Below are positions 12,117-23,328 of a stretch of 64,000 bases of DNA, piece by piece. Below the pieces are notes generated by a model. The model saw only the letters and a program-made list of their open reading frames with translations. It did not search any database and was not told the DNA's origin. The position numbers and the translations under genes were made by a program. Source of the DNA: Carettochelys insculpta (taxonomy: Eukaryota > Chordata > Testudines > Carettochelyidae); contig NC_134138.1 of assembly GCF_033958435.1 (NCBI RefSeq), positions 5,282,001 to 5,346,000 of the forward strand, given 5' to 3'. Position 1 is the stretch's first letter. Each line of letters begins with the position of its first letter.

Positions 12117-12780
12117 TCTCTGCCCCCTTCCAGACAGAACTGAGCGGGGTCACTCAGCCGGTGAGCTGGGGAAGTTCGGGGTCTTCCCCATGGCATAGGT
12201 CATCAGCTGTACCCTCGGTGCTCCCCTTGATGTTACCACCTCCATGTCATAATCCTGCTGGGGGAGGCTGCAAGTCAGGAGCTTGGTCTTGGCCCTTTTC
12301 ATGTGATGCAGCCAGGCAAGTCCCTTTAGTCCCCTCGGGTTGGTTAGCCTCCCTGCTTCGGTCTCCGGTCCATCAGCCACGTTCTCAAGTCGGGCAGGCA
12401 GAGCACATACAGCTGCTGCAGCACCAGCAGATCAAACAGTTCTTCTCTGGTCTGGGCCCTGCCCCATATGCCCACCAGTCCATACAGCTGCTCCAGAAAA
12501 TGTTTGGAATTCAGTTACAGTCCACTAAAGGAAGGTACAAATGCTTTCCACCCTTGGCATTTAGCCAGACCACCAAAATGGTTGTGTGCCTCAGTTTCCC
12601 CTTCCATGCCACACAATAGGCTTGGAATGTTCCTCCTCATGTGAGAGGTTGCAAGACTAGTTACAGGGAACAACAGTGACATTTCAGAGTTACATACTCC
12701 TTCAACATACAACTCATGCTTCTACATCAATGTCCTCATGTTACTTGGCTCTTTCCAAACATTCCTTACATGGTACAATT
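12117..12780 (-). mobile_element. Internal 3' region of the gypsy-type element, left arm
   Basis: Sequence upstream of the 3' LTR that is shared with the independent copy at 27,898-28,540. The minus-strand frame 12,150-12,380 is short and has no domain I can name. The 5' part and its LTR are missing. Confidence 0.6.
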
Positions 12781-13335
12781 CTACAGCTTTGGGTAGCAGC
12801 ACCCACTGGTTACAGCAGTCAGCGTGAGTAACAAGAACAAACCCGTTACAACTGTACATTTACATTGCTCTTTGGTAGACCACAACGTTTGTGTAACCTC
12901 CTTGAGAATCTGGTATTTTGCCGCTAAATGGCCGAGGCCTTTCTTTCCCCCATCAAGTTCTAATCTTCTCTCTTGTCCCCTGGGGTGGAAATCTGATCTC
13001 TCGGGGTGGGCCCTCCCTTCTAACAAGAGCTGGGCCATTGATGATCTCAGGGAGACGGCCCCCTCCCAGCCAGTCTGGAAATTTGCAAACCAAACTGGTT
13101 TCTAAAAGTTCTTTTGTGAGTCCCAGATGCAGAATGCACATGAAGGAATCCCTGTTTATCCCTCACTGGCCCACCAGGCCCACAGCTCCTTTGTCCTTCC
13201 ACCTCCAACTTCTGGCTCCCTCATGGAATCAGAAGTGGAGTCCAGTATGAGAATATAAGTGTTTCCACCACCTGGAGATGGCAAATTGCTGGCCCTCTCC
13301 TGCATCCTACAGAGATTGATTGTGCACCCAAAACA
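12781..13335. other. Stretch without a recognised gene (left arm)
   Basis: Short frames only, mirrored at about 31,640-32,192. Perhaps the continuation of the neighbouring LTR element, but no motif supports this. Confidence 0.4.
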
Positions 13336-13426
13336 AAAAGCAGCCAAGTAGCACTTTAAAGACTAGCAAAATAGTTTACTAGGTGAGCTTTCGTGGGACA
13401 GACCCACTTCTGCAGACCATAGCCAG
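13336..13426 (-). mobile_element. PLE-tail-like SINE unit, left arm copy 1
   Basis: On the minus strand reads a CAGAAGTGGGTCTGTCCCAC start, a TAGTCTTTAAAGTGCTACTT core and a TTTTTGTTTTG end. This is the module that also closes the Penelope-like element near 42,330-42,440. Mirrored at about 31,562-31,650. Confidence 0.75.
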
Positions 13427-13974
13427 ACTGGAACAGACTGTGCAGCCGTTTTACTTGGTTATCACAGGGCTGCTCACATTCCCTAATAGTTTTCACTTTA
13501 CTTGGACCAACTTCCAATTCCTCAGAAAGATTTACACTGCCTGCTTTGGACCCTTGCGGAGCACAGCCCGTGGTTTCACACTCAGCCAGGTCCTGGCCAT
13601 GAGGAGCTGAAACAAACTTCTCCCCAGGCAAAGGGCTGCTCTGGCTCTTACAGACAAGCGCCTTTCCTGTTCACTCTCCTTCACCTCACTCCCATTTTCT
13701 CCAGTCCCCACAGACGGGTCGCAACTGTTTTCCAAGCAGCTAGCTGGCTTGGCCTTGGGAAAGCTGTGTATGAGAGACAGCAGGTCCCACCCCCGGCAAC
13801 CATACGCTGAAATACAAGGGGTGACCACAGGACCTAGGACAAGATTTGCAGGACATTGTCCCCAGCCTGCAGAGCAGCATGGGCCAGCTCCACCACTTAA
13901 TTAAAAGTGCACACCTCAAAACAGGAACTCTATTTTTCCAGTAACAGAGAGGAAGCCAGGCTAGTCTATACGCT

Positions 13975-14075
13975 ATCAAAACAAACAGCAGTCAAGTTGC
14001 ACTTTACAGACTGGCAAAAGAGTTCATTAGGTGAGTTTTCGTGGGACAGACCCACTTCTTCAGACCAGAGCCAGG
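13975..14075 (-). mobile_element. PLE-tail-like SINE unit, left arm copy 2
   Basis: Same module as at 13,336, in the same orientation, with the CACTTCTTCAGACC edge and the CAAAACAAACAGCAG edge. Its centre (TAG at 14,028-14,030) is the empty site of MITE B4, which interrupts the mirror copy at 30,510-30,945. Confidence 0.75.
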
Positions 14076-14458
14076 CCAGAACAGACTCAATATTTAAGAC
14101 ACAGAGAACCAAAAACAGTAAGCAAGAAACACAAAACCAGAAAAAGAGAATCAAGGTGAAGAAATCAGAGACTAGAAGCCACTCTCTGATTTACTTACTT
14201 TGCTTCTCTTTTTCTGATTTTTTCTCTTTGGTTGCTGTTTTTGGTTCTCAGTGTTTGAAAGAGTGAATCCCTTTTAAGCTGGCTAGGGTCTGAAAAAACA
14301 GATCTGCCCTATAAAAACTCACCTAACAAATTATTTAAACAGTCTTTAAAGTTTTGCTTAACTACTTTTTGATCTACTTTTCTGTAACTCAGAAGAGCAG
14401 GGGCGAGGACCATTCATTTTAACTACAATACTCCACGACCCTGCTCATTTTGGGGTGA

Positions 14459-14940
14459 GGCAGCCTGGAGGCAGCACTCAATTCCTGAACACTCCAGGTC
14501 ATGGCAACCAAAGATTCACTCAAATTGAGGGTGTGTATCTCGGGGGTCTACCATATGTGGCTTGGCAACAGACATTTTAGCATATAGGCATCTTCCTCAG
14601 CCTGGGACAGAGTTTGGGGCTTGACTTGTTGATATGTGTGTGTAAGGAATGTGCCAGCAGGAGCTCAGGACTGGGAAAGGCTTTAGGCCCTGTGTGTTTC
14701 AGATCTCATTTACATGAAAATCTAAATAGATGCATATGTAATACCCTCTCAACAGAGTCTGATGGGAGCAGGTGAAACTGTGAGGTTTCATCTCTTGTCA
14801 TGAGCATGTTCTTGTAAAGTCACAAATTATGCTATCATTCAGTGTAAGAAATGTGGGTTCTCATCCATGCTTGAAGTTTTTGTGCAATCCAGGGTAGTCA
14901 CCGTTACTTGGGAAGCTATGGGTTGCACAGGGCTCCTTTC
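14459..14940. repeat. Unclassified repeat D, copy 2 (left arm)
   Basis: Second copy of the repeat at 2,690-3,180 in the same orientation, with scattered substitutions. Mirrored at about 29,617-30,080. Confidence 0.7.
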
Positions 14941-15328
14941 CTCAGAGATGTTTATTTCTGAATCAAAGTGTTTGACTGTAATGGATAATTATATTTTTTG
15001 GCAGATTTGGTTGTGTTTTTGAGTTGTCTTTCAAAAAAAATGTGGTGTTTACACAATAAATGTTTTAGTACTTTGTTTATAGCAAAGTGGATAAAAATAG
15101 GAAAAGCTTTTGTACTTATGTTGTTCAAGCAATAGTTGTTCTACTCTGGGTTAATAACAGCAGGAAAGGGTCCTACAGCACTTCATAGACTAACATTAAA
15201 AATGTGAGCATCAGCTTTCTGTGTTTGTAAAAGCTCATGCTCAAAACTTTTCTGTTAATTTATAGCAACTCTCCTTGCTGGATTTTTTTTGTAAGCATTC
15301 AGTGGATTAGTGCCCTTGGGGTAACATT
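14941..15328. other. AT-rich spacer without a gene
   Basis: No gene or named element is seen. Mirrored at 29,212-29,616. Ends with the ATT (15,326-15,328) target copy of MITE B2. Confidence 0.5.
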
Positions 15329-16477
15329 GGCTGTATCTACAGCTGCGTCTACATGTGCACGGTACTTCGAAGTAGCGGGAGTAACTTCGAAATAGCGCCC
15401 ATCACGTCTACACGTGTTGGGCGCTATTTCGAAGTTGAAATCGACGTTAGGCGGCGAGACGTCGAAGTCGCTAACCCCATGAGGGGATGGGAATAGCGCC
15501 CTACTTCGACGTTCAACATCGAAGTAGGGACGTGTAGACGATCCACGTCCTGCAACATCGAAATAGCTGGGTCCTCCATGGCGGCCATCAGCTGGGGGGT
15601 TGAGAGATACTCTCTCTCCAGCCCTTGCGGGGCTCTGTGGTCACCGTGGGCAGCAGCCCTTAGCCCAGGGCTTCTGGCTGCTGCTGCTGCAGCTGGGGGT
15701 CCGTGCTGCATATACGGGGTCTGCAACTAGTTGTTGGCTCTGTGTATCTTGCACTGTTTAATGAAAGTGTGTCTGGGAGGGGCCCTTTAAGGGAGCGACT
15801 TGCTGTTGAGTCCGCCCCGTGACCCTGTCTGCAGCTGTGTCTGGCTCCCTTATTTCGATGTGTGCTACTTTGGCGTGTAGACGTTCCCTCGCTGTGCCTA
15901 TTTCGATGTTGGGCTGAGCAACGTCGAAGTTGAACATCGACGTTGCCAGCCCTGGAGGACGTGTAGACGTTATTCATCGAAATAGCCTATTTCGATGTCG
16001 CAACATCGAAATAAGCTATTTCGAAGTTGGGTGCACGTGTAGACGTAGCCCACAAGTGCCCCAAACTTCGAAATGGCCATGCAAATGGCCATTTCGAAGT
16101 TTACTAATGAAGGGCTGAAATGCATATTCAGCACTTCATTAGCATGCGGGCGGCAGCTGCGCTTCGAAATTGACGCGCCTTGCCGACGCGCGGCGCGTCC
16201 AGACCGGGCTCCTTTTCGAAAGGACGCCGCCTACTTCGAAGTCCCCTTATTCCAATGAGCTCATGGGAATAAGGGGACTTCGAAGTAGGCGGCATCCTTT
16301 CGAAAAGGAGCCCTGTCTGGACGCGCCGCACGGCGGCAAGGAGCGTCAATTTCGAAGCGCGGCTGCCGCCCGCATGCTAATGAAGTGCTGAATATGCATT
16401 TCAGCGCTTCATTAGTAAACTTCGAAGTGGCCATTTGCATGGCCATTTCGAAGTTTGGGGCACGTGTAGACATAGCC
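15329..16477. mobile_element. MITE family B, copy B2, split by MITE A2
   Basis: Outer element starting GGCTGTATCTAC at 15,329 and ending TAGACATAGCC at 16,477, flanked by ATT on both sides (15,326-15,328 and 16,478-16,480), a 3-bp target duplication. Removing A2 (15,341-16,050) leaves about 440 bp that are nearly one long palindrome centred near 16,260 (AATGAGCTCATGGGAATAAG). The element could fold into a single hairpin. Confidence 0.9.
15341..16050. mobile_element. MITE family A, copy A2, nested in MITE B2
   Basis: 710 bp opening AGCTGCGTCTACATGTGCA and closing CGTGTAGACGTAGCC. Opposite orientation to A1. It lies 12 bp inside the terminal repeat of B2, interrupting its GTCTACACGTGC motif. 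The mirror B3 in the right arm has no A insertion, so A2 is specific to the left arm. Confidence 0.9.
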
Positions 16478-16548
16478 ATTAGCAATTTAAAAGGGGTGCT
16501 GTGAAAGGCATGGAATTTGTAGACAAGATTTTCAACCTGTGGAGTGCA

Positions 16549-17139
16549 GCTGTACTTTGGAATGGCTATGCTAATAACTGACTGAAAGAATACTAATGAG
16601 GCGCTGAAATGAATATTCAGTGCCTCATTAGCATGCTGCTAGACAGGGCACTTTGTGGCTTGGTTCCATGGGGATCCTTTTTGAAAGGCCCTTGCAGACT
16701 TGGAAATCTCCTTACGAGTGGATACGAACAAGGGAATTTTGAAGTCTGCAGGGTTCCTTGGGAAAGGACCCCCACGTAGCCAACCCACACGCAAGCAAAA
16801 TGGAGCACTTTTGAAGTGCCGCGGGAGGCGGTATGCTAATGAGGTGGTGAATATTCGTTTCAGCACCTCATTAGTATTCTTCGATTTGGCCATTAGCACG
16901 GCCATTTCGAAATTCTGGCCAAGTGCGGCCACAGCCCCCTAGTCTTCGAAAGCCCCTAAAACCAAATAGGAATAAGGGGCTTTGCAAAGGCCCCCATCTG
17001 CACTGCATAGGGGGCCTGCTGTGGCTGCTGTTATGCTAATTAGGTGCCTCATATTCATGGTAGTGCCTCATGAGCATGTTCTGACCTTGCTTATTACCAT
17101 ACCCCTTTTGGAAAGAAGGGGCTAGCGTAGACGTAGCCT
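16549..17139. mobile_element. Diverged MITE-B-like element(s)
   Basis: Shows family-B style blocks (GAATATTCAGTGCCTCATTA and its complement near 16,840-16,875, CATTTCGAA near 16,903) and closes with a CGTAGACGTAGCC end near 17,139. Sequence is too diverged for exact ends. Specific to this place; no mirror partner seen. Confidence 0.55.
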
Positions 17140-17770
17140 TTGTGAGACTCCTTCTTGGTAGGTGCTGTAGTTAGGCCCAAAGCTGAAACTGCTACGAGCT
17201 GAGCAGAAGAACTGGTGGCTCAAGCCATGGAGAGCTGGTTTTGCCTCCAGCCACAATACAGGGGACAAACGGCCAGTGGGGGGGCAAGCAGGACACTGGA
17301 CCAATGAGAGGATGCGTGGCATTCCCTCAGGCTCCATGAGGGGTGTATCAGGGTGATGTGTCAGGGCCTGCACGGACTGGACAGAGCTTACGTGGGGCAT
17401 TTGAGATGGGGTGCAGAGAAAGTTTGGGTGTGTGGATTGGATCCTTACAGTACTGGACTGGTGAGCCTGAGAGGCAAAGGACACTGCTCAATCCATCTGA
17501 GCTGGGACAGTTACTTGAGGGTTGGTTATGAACTCTGGGTGTGGGATTTTCCCAAGCTATTGCCATGTGATTTCTCTGCCTCTTTCATTAAAAGTTTCTT
17601 TTCTACACTCAGACTCTGTGTGTGTGAGTGGGGAAGCATTGCCCCTCCGAGGCGCCCGGGTCTGTACATTTCCCAGACTACTGGGTGTGGGCTGGAGCCA
17701 GTTCTGTGTGAGATGGGTGAAAAGGAGCCCCAAGATGTTGAACCCGGCCCTGCGTGCTGCCGACTCCTTC
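17140..17770 (+). mobile_element. Probable LTR of an endogenous retroelement
   Basis: Plus strand: a CATTAAAAG polyadenylation-like signal near 17,586, then a GTGTGTGTGAGTGGGG stretch and a segment reading GTTGAACCCGGCCCT near 17,738 that could be the primer-binding region. I recognise the general LTR layout from similar reptile elements, but no second LTR or coding region is present, so this is tentative. Confidence 0.4.
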
Positions 17771-18204
17771 TGGCAGAAGACTTACATGTGAACAAAGGAC
17801 AGGAACGCTGCCTGTTGTGTCTGGCTGGCTGGGTTTCCTGGGCAAATGGGAACAGATAAGAGCAGTTACAGGGTTACGGGCCATGGTACGGGCCATGGCG
17901 GGAATGTAATACATGAGTATACACTGTAAGGCTGCCTGGCTCCCTCTCTCAAACTGAAGTCAATTTACGCCCATTTAGAACTGGCAAGAGGGCTGGGAGG
18001 GGCGGGGGCAGCAAAAGCAACAGTAAAAGCTAAAGAAAATCCTGGCCGTGGCCGGAACGCACCCTCTCCCATGACCCCTCCCCCGTGGGATACAAAGGAG
18101 GTGGGATGAAGCCTCCTGTCTCAGGACTTGCCCAAGTATAGAGTAGGCATCCTTCAGTCTGCATAGACTATGGATCGCGCCCTTTATAGTTTCAATTGAG
18201 GACT

Positions 18205-18834
18205 TCATTTACAGCGTCTACTGTGACTATGAGGACCCACATGAGAGTGACAGTCCTTGCTGCATCTCTTGCAGATGTGGTGGGTGTCTGGCAAGTCCTT
18301 AGTGTGCTTTCTGTGCGCTCGCTTCTCCTCTGCTAGCTGTCTGATCTTCATCTCGCCCTTCTGAAGGCCCTTGTGTAACCCCTGCCTCCATCTGCTGCGG
18401 TCGTCTGCTAGTTCTTCCCCGTTGTCCAGCTCGATGTCTACCTCTCTGAGGTCTCTCTTGCAGACGTCTTTGTGGCGCAACTGGGGGCGTCTGGGAGGTC
18501 TTTTGCCAGAGGCTAGCTCACCATACAGGATGTCTTTTGGAATCCTTCCATCATTCATCCTGTGGACGTGGCCAAGCCAGCGGAGCCGACGCTGCCTGAG
18601 GAGGGTGTGCATGGTTGTGATTCCAGCTTGCTTAAGGACGGCGGTGTTGGTCACTTTGTCCTTCCATGATATTCCAAGGATGCGCCTGAGGCAGCACACG
18701 TGGAAGACGTTCAGCCTCTTTTCCTGGCAGGCATACAGGGTCCAAGTCTTGCTGCCATAAAAGAGGGTGCTGAGGATGCAGGCTCTGTAGACTTGCATTT
18801 TGGTGTGAGTGTTCAGCTTGTTGTTATTCCACAC
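18205..18834 (-). pseudogene. LINE ORF2 C-terminal part
   Basis: An open frame of 209 codons with no host function. It carries the conserved CLRRILGISWKDKVTNTAVL segment, a RLRWLGHVHRM block, a KDVCKRDLREVDIELDN block and a C-terminal zinc-finger-like CKRC...H...HSHSRRC end (near 18,210-18,270). The same region recurs, better preserved at the finger, at 22,736-23,328. The frame is broken from the palm part by a frameshift and a stop near 18,870-19,080, so no complete polyprotein is made. Confidence 0.85.
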
Positions 18835-19022
18835 TCTCTTGCTGAGTCTGGACAGAGTTGTGGCCGCTTTTCAGATCCTCCTATTTAGCTCAGTGTCCAA
18901 TGACAGGGTGTCAGTGATGGTGGACCCGAGGTAAACGAACTCGTGGACGACCTCTAACGTATAGTTGTCAATGCTGATAGATGGGGATTCAGCAACATCC
19001 CGACTGAGTACGTTTGTCTTCT

Positions 19023-19513
19023 TTAGGCTGATGGTAAGCCCAAAGTCCTTCCACGCTTTGGTGAACTGATCCAGCATTTTTGAAGCTGGTCTTCTGTGTG
19101 AGACACTACAGCAGCATCGTCTGCGAACAGCATGTCTCTGATGAGGACTTCTCGCACGTTCGACTTAGGTTTCAGCCTTGCAAGGTTAAACAGTTTCCCA
19201 TCAGATCTTGTGTGCAGCAAGATGCCCTCTGTTGAAGATCCAAAGGCATGCTTCAGGAGGATTGCGAAGAAGATCCCGAACAAGGTCGGAGCAAGCACGC
19301 ATCCTTGTTTGACGCCGCTCCTGATTCTGAAAGCATCCGATAATGAGCCATCATATTGGATGGTTCCTCTCATGTCTTCGTGGAAGGACTGGATCATCTT
19401 GAGTAACCGTGGAGGACAGCCTATCTTGTGGAGCAGTTTGAACAGACCATCCCTGCTGACCAAGTCAAAGGCCTTGCTCAGGTCGATGAAGGCTATGTAG
19501 AGTGGCTTCCTCT
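19023..19513 (-). pseudogene. LINE reverse transcriptase palm fragment
   Basis: Minus-strand frame with the RT motifs in order: YIAFIDLSKAFDLVSR (RT motif 3/A), GVKQGCVLAPTLFGIF (motif 4/B) and MLFADDAAVVSHTEDQLQ (catalytic F-A-D-D, near 19,100). These support reverse transcriptase activity in the ancestor. The open frame begins inside the inserted LTR at 19,592; true LINE sequence starts at about 19,508-19,513. Confidence 0.9.
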
Positions 19514-21466
19514 TGTCAGGGATTTTTATCCCTTTGGGCATTATCGTCCCCATGGGCCAGGGGAAACAAGCCTTTGGCCTATTTAATATCATTGCAAGGG
19601 CAGGTAGACTCTAAAGATACATAGACTGCCATTTAGCAGCCCCCTGTAACCGTCACTCTGTGTCAATTGGTTTCCCCGGTAGCCTGAACTCACAAACACC
19701 TCAGAATCATGGATTTGAAATTCAGGCTCCTCATTGGGCGCAGGTGAGCAGCTTCTAGAAGCTTCCCTGGCTCGGAGGACCTGTTTGAAAACATGTGCCT
19801 AGAACCTTCGTATGGAAATTAGCTTATGAATCATGTATGAACTCTACCTATATAAGCCGTTCCTGGCATTCGGGGCCCTTGGGTACTGCAGACAAGGATC
19901 CTGCTGACCCGACACGAAACAGCGAGGCCACGAGGCGACCGCTGAGAGTTCCGAGGCCGGCCAGGCTTAAGAGCCGAAGAGAGCTGAATCACAGCCGCGC
20001 TTGCGGCTTAGAGCTGAAATCACCTCAGAACTCGCCTTTGAGCGGTGCTGAACAGAGCTAAATCTCTGCTTGGCTAGCTACACCTAGCCACCTCAGCCAT
20101 TGCTGACAGGACCCTGAGCCGCCTTGCGGCCTGAAGCGGCGTCTTCGCACCATCGCGCCTCACCGCTCTCTAGCATCGAGGAGCAACAAGCAGCCCTGAG
20201 GTAGATCAGGCGGGCGGCGACCTGGCCTCACCACTAGGGTGAGGTACTGCGTGCTCGCCTGCTGAAACCCAGGGCCTGCCATCACAGCGGCACCTTTGCT
20301 CCTGCCGCCAGCCATCTTGCGGCATCGACGCTTCACCGCCACTGGACTGGACTCTTACTAGACTAGACCTTACCTAACCGGACTGGACACGTAAAATTGC
20401 CTTAACATAGCTATATACATATACTATGTTCACTCCCACCTGGGAAATCGGGACCCTCTGCGAGGGAACGGGGGGTTGCTCCTCCGTTGTTCCTTCCTCT
20501 GACGAGGGGAGGGAAGCGCCCGGGGGCCCGACCCCCTGAGGCCGGGCCTGGACACCCCAGGCAGGGTTCATTATATTAACCAGACCTCAGCACATTTAAT
20601 TAAGAATTAATGTTTAAGTTTAAGTTGTTATAGTTTGTCCAGCTCTTCACGGTTTAACAATAAGGCAAAAGTTCTAACTTCCCTTTTCCCTTCTATCCTT
20701 TTCCCCCCATCCTTACTCACTTCCTCTAAATAGATTGCAGGAAAAGGCATTGCCTCCCTGCCCCCCTCAGTTGTCAAATCCTACCATAGTGACCTGAGGA
20801 AGAGCATAAGCCTCTCAGGTACACTTAGTTGGACCCACTAAGGGAGTACCGTGAGCCCCCCAAAAGAGGGACAGTCCAGACTGGCTCTCGGGTACCAACC
20901 CCTTGGGTCAGGCTAGCAACCTGACCCTGCACAGAGGTGGGGCTTAGCACCCCCACCCCGGCTTTGGAAGGAGACAGAGGGGATTTTTCAAACTCCCAAC
21001 ACCCCTCACTCCTAAACTCCTCTATCCTTTTACCTTTGCTCCTATAACCAAATCCTTTGCCTTGTGGTACAATAAAACCAACTCAAGGGCCAAAAGAAAG
21101 CCAACAAATGGACACAGTTTCAAACATAAGTGTACCTATCGTTAGAGCGTAAATAAGTTTATCTCTTAGAACTGCTACTTGTTATAGTTCTAACCTCGTT
21201 GTGTCCTTTAATAAAATCCTAGTTACTTTGTTGTTTTTTAACCTTATAACCCTTGTCCTTGTCTCATTGTTCCTGCCAGCCTCTCCTTTCCAGAAGGCTC
21301 TAATGCAGACCCAAAAGATTCACCTAGGTGGTGACAACCAGTCTGTGGTTTGTAGCAGGGATTTGATCTGGGTCCCGGCATAGAAGAAACAGGGGGTTCA
21401 CGTACTCCCTTATTCAGGGACTCATTTAAATATTTTAATTACCTGTCCATCCGGAGAGTCCCATCA
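19514..21466 (+). mobile_element. Solo LTR-like element, 1,953 bp, inside the LINE
   Basis: Starts TGTCAGGGATTT and ends GAGAGTCCCATCA (TG...CA, with imperfect inverted ends), between perfect 5-bp copies of CCTCT (19,509-19,513 and 21,467-21,471). Removing it rejoins LINE reverse-transcriptase codons. Inside are a TATATAAG box at about 19,850 and polyadenylation-like signals at about 21,070 and 21,211. The small open frames have no domain. A 1.95-kb LTR is long; retrovirus-like and gypsy origins are both possible. Confidence 0.8.
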
Positions 21467-21471
21467 CCTCT

Positions 21472-21763
21472 GCTCCCTGCACTTCTCCTGTAGCTGGCTT
21501 AGCGAGAAGACCATGTCAACAGTAGACCTCTGTGCGCGGAATCCGCACTGCGATTTGGGGTACACCCTCTCAGCAGTCTTCTGGAGTCTGCCAAGGATGA
21601 CGCGAGCGAATAGTTTACCAGTGACGCTTAGGAGGGAGATTCCACGGTAGTTGTTGCAGTCGCTTCTGTCTCCTTTGTTCTTTACAACGTTACAATGTTA
21701 GCGTCGCGCATATCCTGTGGAACCTCACCTCTTTCCAGCACAGGCACAGTAGCTCATGTGGAC
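21472..21763 (-). pseudogene. LINE reverse transcriptase, upstream part
   Basis: Minus-strand codons of the early RT domain (YKNKGDRSDCNNYRGI type, then a LFARVILGRLQ block and a CGFRA...RSTVDMVFSL block). Continues across the LTR insertion into 19,508. One base-level frameshift lies near 21,690. A sister fragment on the plus strand is at 28,553-28,810. Confidence 0.85.
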
Positions 21764-21771
21764 GCCCAAGT

Positions 21772-22300
21772 GGTTGGTGACTATAAGGGATGTGGCTAAG
21801 GGCACACGCTGCAGATATAGTGAGGCCTAATCAGAGGGGGTGTCAGGGCATGGGGCCAGCGCGGTGTTCTGCAGTGTCTGAGCTGGGAAGCGAGACAGCA
21901 TGAAAGCTCTGGGGTGTCAGGCTGGCAGAGGAACCCTGGGGAGCAGATTTGGCCAGGTTGCAGAGCTAGGGGTGCACTCACTTGGAACTAACTTGCTTCG
22001 GGCTTCCGATCTCCTGATTTCCGCTTGTGTGACGAGAGGTGGGGGTGGGGTGAAGGGAAAGCCTTCTAACACTGCCTCCCTGGGAACCAGAGCCACCCCC
22101 CCACTTCCACCCCCACCCACCCCCCTCTAAAGCCACTGGGCTCACACACCTCTAGCCTGGAGGCAGAGCTGGGCCCTGCCTGTTCACTTTGTCCAAATGC
22201 CCACCAGCTAAACGGGGAGCCCAGGGGGTTTGCCCTTTGGATGAAGAATGCTTGAGAACAGGGGCAGCAGCTCAGGTTTGTTCAGCTTTTGCAAAGATCA
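21772..22300. other. Arm-type sequence without a gene (middle copy)
   Basis: Reverse-complement match to right arm 43,250-43,735. No gene is seen. Contains a C-rich CCACCC run near 22,098-22,125. Confidence 0.6.
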
Positions 22301-22431
22301 CCAGACCAGAACAGACACAATATATAAAGCACAGAGGTCCAAAAATCGTCATCAAGGTTGGCAAATCAGAAGAGCAGAGGGGTGGCGGGACGGGGGGCGG
22401 GAGTTAAGAGTTAGATAAAATAAGCAAGCAC

Positions 22432-22725
22432 TTAAAAGGTAAAAGAGTCCTTATAATGGGACAGGTAGTTGCTGTCCCTTTTGAAACCACGTGTCAATGC
22501 GATGAATTTGAATACGAATGTTAGTTCTGAGCAGTCCCTCTGTAGACGGTCGTTAAAGTCCCTTTTCAGTAGCACACAAGCTCTCAGGTCTTTAACAGAA
22601 TGGCCCGCTCCAGTAAAGTGCGGGCTGACAGCTTGGTGTATTTGGAGTTTTTTAATGTCTCCTCTATGTCCATTCATTCTTTGTCGAAGAGCGTTTGCGG
22701 TCTGTCCTATATACGTGGTGTGTGG
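22432..22725 (-). pseudogene. PLE GIY-YIG endonuclease domain, middle copy
   Basis: The minus-strand frame reads a YIGQT-type core (about 22,715), an RMNGHRGDIKKL segment, a HFTGAGHSVKDLRACVLL block and a C-terminal SNYLSHYKDSFTF. GIY-YIG nucleases fused to Penelope-like RTs cut the target site for reverse transcription. The domain is directly downstream of the LINE insertion, which separates it from its RT. Confidence 0.85.
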
Positions 22726-22735
22726 GCATTGTTGG

Positions 22736-23328
22736 GGGGTTCAGAGGGGGTCAGAGGCTCAACACATTCCACATGCGCTGCCTTAGGCGCATACTCGGTA
22801 CCTCATGGCAGGACAAGGTCCCCGATAGCGCAGAGCTTGAGAGAGCAGGCGCCGCCTCCATGGTCCCCCTTCTCAACCACAGGCATATGCGCTGGCTGGG
22901 GCATGTCTCACGCATGATGGATGGCCGAATACCGAAGGACCTCCTCTTCGGCGAACTGGCGTCTGGAAAGAGGCTGAAAGGGCGATCTAAATTGCTCTAC
23001 AAGGACACGTGCAAGCGTGACCTCAGCGCTCTCTCTATCAGCGTGAACACCTGGCATTCGCTCGCCTCAGACAGGAACGCCTGGGAACAGGGAGTGAAGG
23101 AAGCTCTTGCGATGTATGAAACTACCTTGGTGAAGGAAGCGGAAGACAGGAGAGCCCTCAGGAAGATCCCTGCCCGTGATACCAGAGCGACATCTGCCTA
23201 CTGCTGCTCACAGTGCGGAAAGGACTGCCACTCCCGCATTGGATTGCACAGCCACAGAAGACGCTGCTCGAATCAGCCCAACTGGGGCGCAAACCCATGA
23301 TGCCTTGGGATCGAAGGATGCCTACTGA
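22736..23328 (+). mobile_element. LINE 3' fragment inserted in the PLE (middle copy)
   Basis: 593 bp between 10-bp direct repeats GCATTGTTGG (22,726-22,735 and 23,329-23,338). Encodes the same ORF2 C-terminus as 18,205-18,834 (a CLRRILGTSWQDKV segment and a MDGRIPKDLLFGELASGKR segment) and ends with an intact CCSQCGKDCHSRIGLHSH zinc finger, then GAAGGATGCCTAC as the 3' end. A 5'-truncated insertion. A deleted version at the matching place lies at 41,575-41,888. Confidence 0.92.

Larger units (their letters stand above)
1..16477 (+). repeat. Left arm of a large inverted repeat (palindrome)
   Basis: This stretch is matched, in reverse complement and in the same order, by 28,811-49,688. The first bases pair with 49,688 and the offset stays constant to about 3,349. 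It then shifts stepwise where one arm has an insertion or deletion. Predicted peptides from paired segments are identical over long runs: 136 residues at 273-683 against 49,006-49,416, 81 at 11,837-12,082 against 32,893-33,138, and 91 at 13,356-13,631 against 31,345-31,620. The left edge of the window cuts the arm, so its true length is unknown. Relative to the right arm it lacks about 2.7 kb at 3,647/3,648. Confidence 0.95.
18138..21763 (-). mobile_element. Truncated LINE (non-LTR retrotransposon), split by an LTR
   Basis: Flanked by an 8-bp direct repeat GCCCAAGT (18,130-18,137 and 21,764-21,771), its target duplication, within arm-type sequence. On the minus strand the parts are the early reverse transcriptase (21,763-21,472), a 1,953-bp LTR insertion, the RT palm (19,508-19,023), and the C-terminal part (18,834-18,205), ending with CTACTCTAT. 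It is 5' truncated. Clade not certain; the terminal C2H2 finger and RT style suggest an RTE- or L1-like lineage rather than CR1. Confidence 0.9.
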
